Below the pieces are notes generated by a model. The model saw only the letters and a list, made by a program, of their open reading frames with translations, was not told the origin of the DNA and did no database searches. From JAWPMT01 sp965601475 (GTDB lineage: Bacteria > Bacteroidota > Bacteroidia > Cytophagales > Cyclobacteriaceae), in assembly GCA_965601475.1 (NCBI GenBank), contig OZ271832.1:1922001-1986000 (forward strand): a stretch of DNA of 64,000 nucleotides, given 5' to 3'. Below, one piece after another: positions 53,031 through 59,965 of the stretch. A program made the translations under genes and the position numbers. Numbering within the stretch: the stretch's first letter is position 1; every line of letters begins with the position of its first letter.

Positions 53031-53579
53031 ATGAAATTGAAACAAGGACTTATTCTCTTCAACGTCGCGCTCATTGCTCTACTACTCATCACCTTCACCG
53101 AATGTGAAGAACCCAACCCCAACAAAAACACCTATGGGGAGCGACTTCTCCAGGAATCGACAATCAGCCCTGCCATCAAGAGTGAGTTTAGCCACGTGGA
53201 TTCTGTCTATGTACCCATTTACTCCAATATCTACAGCAGATCCAAGCTGACAAAATTCTACCTGACCGCCACACTCAGCATCAGAAACACAAGCTACGTG
53301 GATACGTTGCTGATCAATACCATTGACTATTTCAACACCAAAGGTGAAATTATTAGAGAATACCTTGAAAACCCCATATTGCTCAACCCCATGGCATCAA
53401 TAGACTATGTCATAGATGAAGAAGATCACACCGGAGGAAGCGGGGCACACTTCACAGTCATTTGGTCAGGGAAGAACAGAAGGGTGAAGCCAATCATTCA
53501 GGCAGTGATGATTTCCACCAATGGTCAGCAAGGGGTTGCCTTCACCGCCGAAGGCGTATCCATAAAGCAAGGTCCTTGA
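53031..53579 (+). CDS. DUF3124-like exported protein
   Basis: A 182-residue protein starting at ATG 53031; an earlier start is open but not supported. An N-terminal hydrophobic stretch (LILFNVALIALLLITFTEC) could be a lipoprotein signal with Cys26. The mature part has the DUF3124 pattern: VYVPIYSNIYSRS, then TATLSIRNTSYVD, and HTGGSGAHFTVIW near the end, with VMISTNGQQGVAFT. The function of the family is unknown. It follows the hydrolase gene by 93 bases. Confidence 0.82.
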   Translation: MKLKQGLILFNVALIALLLITFTECEEPNPNKNTYGERLLQESTISPAIKSEFSHVDSVYVPIYSNIYSRSKLTKFYLTATLSIRNTSYVDTLLINTIDYFNTKGEIIREYLENPILLNPMASIDYVIDEEDHTGGSGAHFTVIWSGKNRRVKPIIQAVMISTNGQQGVAFTAEGVSIKQGP

Positions 53580-53631
53580 TTGAACTCGGGATGTGAGTTT
53601 TTCGGATTTGGTCCTGAGCGTCAAATGCTGA

Positions 53632-54672
53632 TCAAAAGGAATTGATCACGGTAACTCCCCGGTGATCAAATCGGTCCATTTCCACCAAGGCTTTCGGTAC
53701 CTGATCCAGTGAAATGGTTCTGTCAATGAGCTTTGATGGTTCCAGGGCTCCATTGAGTATCATTTGCAACATGGGGGGATAGCGATGGGCCTGCATGCCA
53801 TGGCTACCGAGAATTTCCAATTCATTGGCCAGGACGAGATCCATCGGAATTTTCGGATGTTGATGATCTCCCGTCATTAAGCCCACCTGGATATGCTTTC
53901 CACGCTTTCGGAGGTTCTTGATGGAGTTGAAGCAAGTAGCCTGACTCCCCAGAGCGTCCAACGAAACATGGACACCACCGTCAGTAATCGATCGAGCGAC
54001 CTCCACGACATCATCTGTCGCTAAGGCATTGATTTTGTGCGTGGCTCCTAATTCTTGAGCCAGTTGAAGGGTAGCATCGTCGATGTCTATGGCGATTACT
54101 TCAGCCCCCAAAGCACTGGCAATCATTACTGCGGAGAGACCCACACCACCACAGCCATGAACCGCTACATATTGGCCACCTGTGACTTGTCCTTGAGCAA
54201 CAATTGCTCGAAAAGCAGTCACAAACCTGCAACCGAGGGTAGCGGCCGTGAGGTCGTCGATTTCTTCCGGTAGTGCGACCAAATTCGTATCTGCATGCTC
54301 CAGGGCCACATATTCGGCAAAGGAGCCCCAGTGCGTAAAACCCGGCTGAGTCTGATGATCACACACCTGATGGTTGCCAGACCGACATTGGCCACATCGA
54401 CCACAACCACATACAAATGGTGCTGTGACCCGGTCTCCAATTTTGAAATTGCGCACGTCCTTGCCGACAGCTACAATCACACCTGCTAATTCATGGCCGG
54501 GAACATGTGGCAAAGCAATGTCGGGATCATGGCCCATCCACCCATGCCAGTCACTACGGCACAAGCCTGTAGCAGTGACCTTCACAAGCACACCATGGGA
54601 CTTTGGGGTAGGATCCTCCGTATTGCGAAGGACCAGGGGGCCCTGAAATTGATCAAAAACTATTGCTCTCAT
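53632..54672 (-). CDS. Zinc-dependent alcohol dehydrogenase
   Basis: A 346-residue MDR enzyme starting at ATG 54672 (MRAIVFDQF); the frame is open 11 codons upstream. The catalytic zinc ligands are Cys in TGLCRSDWHG, His-Glu in GHELAG and a later Cys. The structural zinc loop is CGCGRCGQCRSGNHQVC. The cofactor motif VHGCGGVGLSAVM is followed by AIDIDD, where Asp favours NAD. It fits the threonine/sorbitol/2,3-butanediol group; the true substrate is unknown. No related metabolic gene is adjacent. Confidence 0.9.
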   Translation of the reverse strand: MRAIVFDQFQGPLVLRNTEDPTPKSHGVLVKVTATGLCRSDWHGWMGHDPDIALPHVPGHELAGVIVAVGKDVRNFKIGDRVTAPFVCGCGRCGQCRSGNHQVCDHQTQPGFTHWGSFAEYVALEHADTNLVALPEEIDDLTAATLGCRFVTAFRAIVAQGQVTGGQYVAVHGCGGVGLSAVMIASALGAEVIAIDIDDATLQLAQELGATHKINALATDDVVEVARSITDGGVHVSLDALGSQATCFNSIKNLRKRGKHIQVGLMTGDHQHPKIPMDLVLANELEILGSHGMQAHRYPPMLQMILNGALEPSKLIDRTISLDQVPKALVEMDRFDHRGVTVINSF

Positions 54673-54876
54673 TTCATTTTGGAATTCAACGCATCGTGAG
54701 CCCAAAGCCCGCCCAATGCTGATTGGGAATCGACTCCTCTCAATTTAAGAAGAATCGCGAGCTCTTGATGGGGAAAACGCGTATACAGCAGGTGAACCTC
54801 TCCATCTTTTCATTGTGGGTGGCCTGTTTCTTAATTGTGCTTTCGCGAGATTTGCCGGCCGCGAAGCAGCAGCCTC

Positions 54877-56184
54877 ATGACGCTCAAGGAACATTTACGC
54901 AGAAATATCTCCCTGGCTACCCCTGTGATCATTGGACAACTAGGCCATATCATGGTATCTGTTGCTGACACCGCAATGGTGGGCCAGGTGGGTGTAGTGC
55001 CTTTGGCTGCCTCTACTTTCGCGAACACTTTCTTCTCGTTGCTCATGCTTTTCGGCATTGGCGTCAGCTATGCTATCACCCCGCTGGTGGCTGCCACTCC
55101 GGAAAGTGACAAGCCTCACCTACTGGCTTTTCTTCAGAATGGACTGCTAGTCAATGTCGTCGTGGGGTTGGGCCTGATGTTTCTTGCATTGGGTGTGACA
55201 CCCATCATGGACATGTTCGGGCAAGAAAAAGCCGTGGCGGAGGCCGCTCGCCCCTACTTGACCATCATAGCTTTCTCCTTGCTGCCTATTATGATATTCC
55301 AAACCTTCAGGCAATTTTCCGAAGGTCAGTCGAATACGTTCCACCCCATGTGGGTATCAGTACTGGCCAATTTGCTGAATGTAGGACTCAACTATCTGCT
55401 CATTTTTGGCAAGATGGGATTTCCCGCTCTGGGGTTGAATGGTGCAGGATGGGCCACATTGATTTCCCGGGTCATCATGGTTATCCTGATGATCGTAACC
55501 ATCAGGAGACAATGGGCAGGATTCCGATGGCAGTTCGACCTTTCCATTGTCAAACGGCTGGTGAAACTGGGCATACCCTCCGGCATGCAATACACCTTTG
55601 AGGTTAGTGCATTCGCCATTGCCGCAATCATGGTCGGCTGGCTTGGGGCAGAAGCTTTGGCAGCTCACCAGATTGCCTTGAATCTGGCCGCCATCACTTA
55701 CATGGCCTCCACCGGCATTGCGGCCGCCTCACAAATCAGGATTGGCAATCAAATGGGGCTTAGGGACAAGGTCACGCTTCGTCAGGCGGGATTCTCCTGT
55801 TTCGTACTGGTGGCAGTTTTCATGGCTTTCTGTGGATTGCTGTTCATAGTGCTCAGGGATTTTCTACCGGCCCTCTACATAGACAACACCCTGGTCGAGG
55901 AAATGGCAGCCACTTTGCTCATCATTGCTGCAGCTTTTCAAATATCTGATGGCGTTCAGGCAGTGGGATTAGGGGTCCTGCGGGGGCTCACTGATGTACG
56001 AATCCCAACGCTAGTGACTTTCCTGGCCTTTTGGGTATTCGCCATACCCGGAGGTTATCTGCTCGGTTTTACTTTAGGACTTGGCGTAGAAGGCGTGTGG
56101 TATGCCTTGTCTGCCGGACTTACCATTGCGGCAATCCTGCACATCATTCGGTTCCAGCACTTGAGCAAAAGGCTCAACTTTTAA
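54877..56184 (+). CDS. MATE-family efflux transporter
   Basis: A 435-residue cation-coupled exporter with about twelve membrane helices. The opening ATPVIIGQLGHIMVSVADTAMVGQVG is typical of the MATE family (helices 1 and 2), with the second half starting near residue 235 (KLGIPSGMQYTFEV). The start is ATG 54877. It may export drugs or cationic dyes. Its stop overlaps the PIN-domain gene by 4 bases in convergent orientation. Confidence 0.93.
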   Translation: MTLKEHLRRNISLATPVIIGQLGHIMVSVADTAMVGQVGVVPLAASTFANTFFSLLMLFGIGVSYAITPLVAATPESDKPHLLAFLQNGLLVNVVVGLGLMFLALGVTPIMDMFGQEKAVAEAARPYLTIIAFSLLPIMIFQTFRQFSEGQSNTFHPMWVSVLANLLNVGLNYLLIFGKMGFPALGLNGAGWATLISRVIMVILMIVTIRRQWAGFRWQFDLSIVKRLVKLGIPSGMQYTFEVSAFAIAAIMVGWLGAEALAAHQIALNLAAITYMASTGIAAASQIRIGNQMGLRDKVTLRQAGFSCFVLVAVFMAFCGLLFIVLRDFLPALYIDNTLVEEMAATLLIIAAAFQISDGVQAVGLGVLRGLTDVRIPTLVTFLAFWVFAIPGGYLLGFTLGLGVEGVWYALSAGLTIAAILHIIRFQHLSKRLNF

Positions 56185-56555
56185 TCGTCAAGAATTTGCT
56201 CATAGGCCTGCTTCAGTTTTTTGTCGAGGGTCCAGAGGGTCAGCTGATTTTCCAAGGCTACAGACAGTATGTAGCAATCGATCAGGCCAACACCCTTGTT
56301 CAATAGGTTAAAGCGATTGGATATCTCTCCCGCCTTGAGGAAAGCCTGTGATTCGACCGCAGCTGGCAGTGCCTCCCAAAGGGCATACACGACATCCTTT
56401 TCACGTTTACTCCGGACGCCCTGTAGGAGTTCTCCAAAAACTGCACTACACCCAAGAACCTCATCGCGATTCAGGTACTTCCTTAAAATATCCACCAGGT
56501 CCGGATCATCTTTCCGTAAGAAGGATATCCACACCGACGTATCTACCAGAATCAT
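56181..56555 (-). CDS. PIN-domain toxin (VapC-like)
   Basis: A 124-residue PIN-fold ribonuclease. Acidic residues for metal binding are Asp5 (ILVDTSVW), Glu42 (VFGELLQG), Asp93 (GLIDCYIL) and Asp111 (TLDKKL). This is the standard VapC set, which cuts tRNA or rRNA when free of antitoxin. The start overlaps the antitoxin gene by 4 bases, the usual toxin-antitoxin order. It sits beside ordinary chromosomal genes. Confidence 0.92.
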   Translation of the reverse strand: MILVDTSVWISFLRKDDPDLVDILRKYLNRDEVLGCSAVFGELLQGVRSKREKDVVYALWEALPAAVESQAFLKAGEISNRFNLLNKGVGLIDCYILSVALENQLTLWTLDKKLKQAYEQILDD

Positions 56556-56761
56556 CGATTGCGGTTAGCACTGCGATAGGCCACAAAGTCTTCGCGAAAG
56601 GCCAGCGGCTCACGGTCTATTTCGTCAAGGACATCATAGAGCTTCTGCCTGCTGACATAATCGGTCAATGCTATGATCAAGCTCTCAGTAATGTTTTTCC
56701 CCCCAGCCGTAGACTTCACCTTCTCTAGCAAGTCATCAGGAATCAATGCTGTAACTTTCAT
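56552..56761 (-). CDS. Antitoxin of VapB/DUF2191 type
   Basis: A 69-residue protein with a ribbon-helix-helix-like N-terminus (MKVTALIPDDLLEKVKSTA, then KNITESLIIALTDYV) and a C-terminal tail (LYDVLDEIDREPLAFREDF) that would wrap the toxin. It should neutralise the PIN toxin and repress the operon by binding the repeats just upstream of its own start. Confidence 0.88.
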   Translation of the reverse strand: MKVTALIPDDLLEKVKSTAGGKNITESLIIALTDYVSRQKLYDVLDEIDREPLAFREDFVAYRSANRNR

Positions 56762-56802
56762 CGTATTGTCTTTACGACAAAGATACGATCATATATACGA
56801 TA
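56759..56802. promoter_or_regulatory. Toxin-antitoxin operator with nested repeats
   Basis: ATCGTAT (56760-56766), partly in the vapB start codon, is inverted relative to ATACGAT at 56783-56789 and 56795-56801, which are direct repeats 12 bases apart. TTGTC (56766-56770) and GACAA (56776-56780) form a further inverted repeat. The arrangement fits cooperative binding by a ribbon-helix-helix antitoxin. Confidence 0.55.
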
Positions 56803-56806
56803 CCCT

Positions 56807-57271
56807 CTAATCCAGATTTCGTGTTTCCCAGGCTGATAGGAATATCTGCTGATCCTCAACCCACATATTGATCCTAAAACCTTCCGGTGTTTCAAAGAAC
56901 CACTCCCCTTCATCAGCGTTGGGTTCACCATACATTCTCACCGCCTCATAGTATGGATCTGCATCCTCCGGAAAGTCGATGGAGAACTCATATAGCGGCT
57001 GGCTCTCAGCCGTATTGTCAAAATAGTAAGTCAGGCTTTCGAAGGTATTTCCTGGTCGCACTTCCCGAAAGACGAGCTGCGTGCTGTCTGCTGACTCGAC
57101 TGGCTCCAGTGTAGTTTGCTGGCGAGTTTTGACCATGAATTTGTACGCCATCCCCAGGTAGATATCATCCACACCATCGGGAAAATAGTCCTGTTGATAA
57201 AGTGCATATTGCGGAACCACAGCGCAGGCGGCAAAAAAAACCGTGAGAACAACGATGTTTGCGTACTTCAT
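56807..57271 (-). CDS. Hypothetical lipoprotein
   Basis: A 154-residue protein with a signal MKYANIVVLTVFFAAC (lipobox FFAAC) and an acidic, aromatic-rich mature part (YYFDNTAESQPLYEFS, EEWFF-like ending GEWFFETPEG). I do not recognise a family. It lies upstream of the antitoxin gene on the same strand with 45 bases between, but the operator there suggests separate control. Confidence 0.65.
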   Translation of the reverse strand: MKYANIVVLTVFFAACAVVPQYALYQQDYFPDGVDDIYLGMAYKFMVKTRQQTTLEPVESADSTQLVFREVRPGNTFESLTYYFDNTAESQPLYEFSIDFPEDADPYYEAVRMYGEPNADEGEWFFETPEGFRINMWVEDQQIFLSAWETRNLD

Positions 57272-57570
57272 TGCGGCAAATTTAAGACGCCAATAAAGAG
57301 TCGCAAACGGTTAAGAAGAAAGTCTCTTTTTTGAAGAGAACGGCCATTACCTCCATCAACAGATATTCCCGCTATCCGCTGTGTCCACCTTAAAACTTCC
57401 AAAGCGTCCGGATCCTCTACGTACGTCAATTGGCAATTGGGAGGTGGACCAAAGCCTGGCATCGGTGGACTCCCGGCACTGCCCACTATCGTGTCTTGTT
57501 TTGCCAGGGCTTGCCCCCGATCAAAGCCTCAGAGCCATTTTCTATCTAATTTTCTGCCAAAATTTCGCAA
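57272..57570. other. Gap of 299 bases without a supported gene
   Basis: Between two divergent genes. An open frame on the minus strand (57268-57486) overlaps the lipoprotein start and looks random. A repeated CAATTG pair occurs around 57429. No promoter element of the TAnnTTTG kind or terminator was clear. Confidence 0.5.
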
Positions 57571-58140
57571 ATGCATGATCTAAGGGGTTTCCTAGAGAAA
57601 ATCTATCCAGTAGAACGGGATGTACTTGATCACTACTGTTCAATGTGGAAGGATTATTCCGCTCCAAGAAAGACCATCATCACGGCGCCAACAGACAATG
57701 AGAAATACCTGTATTTCGTCCAGGAAGGCATTCAAAAATCCTACTACCAAGAAGAGGGCAGGCAGCATATCACCTTCTTTGCCTATGCACCCTCCTTCAG
57801 TGGTATCGTAGAATCATTTCTTACACAAACCCCATCAAAGTATTTCCTGGAGACCATCACCGCCAGTAAATTCAAAAGGATCTCCTACCAAAACCACGTT
57901 GCAGTCCTGGAACAACACCGAGCAATCGAAACCCTCTTTCGGAAAGCCACTGAGTCCTTTCTTATCGGAGTGATCGAACGACATCACCAACTCATGGCAT
58001 TTGACATCGAAACCCGTTTCGGCCTTTTCCTCAAAAGGAGCCCTCACCTCCTCAACCTGATACCTCAAAAGGACCTGGCGTCCTACCTCCGCATAGACCC
58101 CACCAACTTCAGTAAACTGCTCAATCGCGTGAAACTTTAG
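57571..58140 (+). CDS. Crp/Fnr-family transcriptional regulator
   Basis: A 189-residue regulator. The cyclic-nucleotide-binding-like jelly roll spans about 10-120 (YLYFVQEGIQKSYYQEEG) and the helix-turn-helix is IPQKDLASYLRIDPTNFSKL near the C-terminus. No Fe-S cysteine set and no clear cAMP-phosphate motif are seen, so the effector is unknown, as for many small Bacteroidota Crp/Fnr proteins. The dehalogenase gene follows by 67 bases on the same strand, with an FNR-like box between them. Confidence 0.88.
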   Translation: MHDLRGFLEKIYPVERDVLDHYCSMWKDYSAPRKTIITAPTDNEKYLYFVQEGIQKSYYQEEGRQHITFFAYAPSFSGIVESFLTQTPSKYFLETITASKFKRISYQNHVAVLEQHRAIETLFRKATESFLIGVIERHHQLMAFDIETRFGLFLKRSPHLLNLIPQKDLASYLRIDPTNFSKLLNRVKL

Positions 58141-58141
58141 A

Positions 58142-58159
58142 TCTTGGTTTAGACCAAGA
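58142..58159. promoter_or_regulatory. FNR-like operator box upstream of the dehalogenase gene
   Basis: TCTTGGT (58142-58148) and ACCAAGA (58153-58159) form a perfect 7-bp inverted repeat around TTAG. The core TTGGT-N4-ACCAA has the half-site length and spacing of Crp/Fnr sites. It starts 2 bases after the stop of the Crp/Fnr gene and 49 bases before the next ATG. Confidence 0.55.
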
Positions 58160-58207
58160 ACGGGCATCGCTGGGTGAATGAGTTTTGCTTCAAAATTTAT
58201 TCACAAC

Positions 58208-59116
58208 ATGAAATATTTATTGATTTTACTAATGACAAATGCCATGATCCATACCATGAATGGCCAGGATTGGCTGGACAAGAACCTGTATCCTTTCGAA
58301 TCCCGATTCGTCCGGTTGGAAGCAGGAAACATGCACTATATTGACGAAGGTAGTGGGGAGACCCTCCTCTTCGTACATGGTACACCTACCTGGTCCTTTC
58401 TGTATCGTGATTTGATCAAGGACTTATCCAAGGATTATCGTTGTATTGCGATCGACCATATTGGCTTTGGCCTGTCGGACAAGTCAACGGATTTTGCCGG
58501 AACGCCCGAAGCCCATGCGGAGAACCTAAGCACCTTCATCCGTAAGCTGGATCTTAAGGACATCACGCTGGTGGTGCATGACTTTGGGGGACCCATAGGA
58601 TTGGCAGCCGCGATAGAGAACACCAAGCGCATCCGTAAGGTGGTTGCTTTCAACACCTGGCTATGGGCCACCAAGGATGATCCTATGGCGCAGCAGATTG
58701 ATGCCTTGCTCAACAGCGAAGAGGGGAAAGCGGCTTACCTTGATCTCAACTATTCCCCTACGGTGCTGCTGCAGCAAGCCTTTTTCGATACCACCAAGCT
58801 CTCGCCAGAGGTGCATCAGCAATATATTCAGGCTTTTCCCGACCGCACATCCAGAACGTCATTGCTGAAAATCGGTCAATCCTTTGTGGGATCCTCCGAC
58901 TGGTATGAGGGTCAGTGGGAGAAGCTGGGCAAGCTAGAGAAGAAGCAGTGGATGATCATTTGGGGAACCAAAGATCCTTTCTTGAATACCTCCTTCCTGG
59001 AAAAATTCCGAAGTCGTCTGCCGGAGGCAAGGATCGAAGCGCTTGAGAGCGGACATTTCGTACAAGAAGAAAAAACGGATGAAGCGATTGCACATATCCG
59101 ATCCTTCATGAAATAG
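58208..59116 (+). CDS. Exported haloalkane-dehalogenase-like alpha/beta hydrolase
   Basis: A 302-residue protein starting at ATG 58208 with a leader (MKYLLILLMTNAMIHTMNGQ). The early HGTPTWSFLYR (57-67) and nucleophile elbow HDFGGP with Asp125 fit the haloalkane dehalogenase group; the acid is in IWGTKDPFLN and the His in ESGHFVQE. The residue after the nucleophile is Phe126, not the halide-binding Trp usual in characterised enzymes. The activity could thus be dehalogenation, or hydrolysis of an epoxide or ester. It follows a Crp/Fnr regulator and ends in a strong terminator. Confidence 0.82.
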   Translation: MKYLLILLMTNAMIHTMNGQDWLDKNLYPFESRFVRLEAGNMHYIDEGSGETLLFVHGTPTWSFLYRDLIKDLSKDYRCIAIDHIGFGLSDKSTDFAGTPEAHAENLSTFIRKLDLKDITLVVHDFGGPIGLAAAIENTKRIRKVVAFNTWLWATKDDPMAQQIDALLNSEEGKAAYLDLNYSPTVLLQQAFFDTTKLSPEVHQQYIQAFPDRTSRTSLLKIGQSFVGSSDWYEGQWEKLGKLEKKQWMIIWGTKDPFLNTSFLEKFRSRLPEARIEALESGHFVQEEKTDEAIAHIRSFMK

Positions 59117-59127
59117 TCGCATAAAAG

Positions 59128-59164
59128 AAAAGGCGGTCTGGGATTTCCCAGACCGCCTTTTTTT
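59128..59164. terminator. Strong bidirectional terminator
   Basis: A perfect 15-bp stem (59128-59142 with 59147-59161, core GGCGGTCTGGG) around the loop ATTT, with T-runs on both sides. It serves the dehalogenase gene on the plus strand and the ALDH-GreA-cupin operon on the minus strand. Confidence 0.9.
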
Positions 59165-59166
59165 AT

Positions 59167-59505
59167 TCATTCAGCGGCCAAACCGAAATAGACGAAAGTC
59201 GCCTTCCGATTCGACGGGTTGGACAAGGCATGTAGTTCTCCAGGTGCTACTATCACACAATCACCTTCTAGCGCGGTTGTTTCCTCCTCTTCCTCCCAAA
59301 ATTTGAGTTCTCCTTCCAGCACATAAAAAATCTCTGTCATGGTGTCGTGAACATGCCGGGTTGTACTACCACCCGGCTCAAGGGTAGACTTCGCAAATTG
59401 AGTAAGTCCCCGGACCTCACCTGAACCGATGAAGACCTCCTTGAGCATCTCAGGATTATGCGAAACCCTTTTGGGCTTAGCCTGCCCACTTCGGATAATC
59501 CTCAT
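59167..59505 (-). CDS. Cupin-domain protein
   Basis: A 112-residue one-domain cupin. Motif 1 is GGSTTRHVHDTMTEIFYVLEG (His residues and Glu for a metal) and motif 2 is PGELHALSN. No signal peptide is seen. It is the last gene of a minus-strand run (aldehyde dehydrogenase, GreA-like, cupin) with a 1-base gap to the previous gene. Possible roles are dioxygenase or isomerase; the substrate is unknown. Confidence 0.85.
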   Translation of the reverse strand: MRIIRSGQAKPKRVSHNPEMLKEVFIGSGEVRGLTQFAKSTLEPGGSTTRHVHDTMTEIFYVLEGELKFWEEEEETTALEGDCVIVAPGELHALSNPSNRKATFVYFGLAAE

Positions 59506-59506
59506 C

Positions 59507-59965
59507 TTAGCATACTCCAGTAATTTGATGCTCTCGCCCCTGGAATTGGAATGTATCTCCGACGCTTTTACCCAGCAGGAGTCTTCCGACCGGTGCTACA
59601 GGAGAGATGCAGAAAAACACGCGACCTTCAATCTCTACTTTTCCTAACCCTACGCTAATGTAATAGCTCATGGTATCCGTTGTCACCAGCGACCCAAGCT
59701 GCGCCCTCTCCTGAACCCGGTCAGCATCGAGAGTCGAAAGGACCTTTTGCAGCTTTGCCAGTTCAGCCATTTGGCTGGCTATGCGTTCTGTCTCGAGGTG
59801 GGCCATGGCACGGCCGGTTTCGTACTTATCTCCGGCGCTACTCTTGGTTTCATTATTGGCAGCTTCCTGCGCTTCCTTGTTGGACTGCTGGAGTCTGGCG
59901 ATCTTGTCTCCGACAAGATCGCCAGACGTCTTGAGCAGCTTCTTCTTGAGCTCCAGTCCTTCCAC
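59507..59965 (-). CDS. GreA/GreB-like small protein
   Basis: A 152-residue protein with a GreA-type organisation: an N-terminal coiled coil including ETKSSAGDKYETGRAMAHLE (about 43-62) and a C-terminal FKBP-like domain with GKSVGDTFQFQGREHQI. True Gre factors carry DxxE at the coiled-coil tip; the acidic pair is not clearly in place here, so cleavage stimulation is uncertain. The start is GTG at 59965, directly abutting the stop of the aldehyde dehydrogenase gene. A 16-bp perfect inverted repeat lies within codons 14-25. Confidence 0.75.
   Translation of the reverse strand: MEGLELKKKLLKTSGDLVGDKIARLQQSNKEAQEAANNETKSSAGDKYETGRAMAHLETERIASQMAELAKLQKVLSTLDADRVQERAQLGSLVTTDTMSYYISVGLGKVEIEGRVFFCISPVAPVGRLLLGKSVGDTFQFQGREHQITGVC
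59893..59927. repeat. 16-bp perfect inverted repeat inside the GreA-like gene
   Basis: GTCTGGCGATCTTGTC (59893-59908) and its exact reverse complement at 59912-59927 are separated by TCC. In the message this is a stable hairpin 38-72 bases after the start codon. Confidence 0.85.

Noticed and set aside
53583..53602. AACTC/GAGTT followed by T residues after the DUF3124 gene
   Set aside because: The 5-bp stem is too weak to call a terminator.
54723..54968. 81-codon plus-strand frame before the MATE gene
   Set aside because: Its second half overlaps the MATE coding region in another frame and ends in random-looking residues.
57268..57486. 72-codon minus-strand frame in the gap before the Crp/Fnr gene
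   Set aside because: Its end overlaps the start of the lipoprotein gene, and the peptide is Pro/Gly-rich with no motif.
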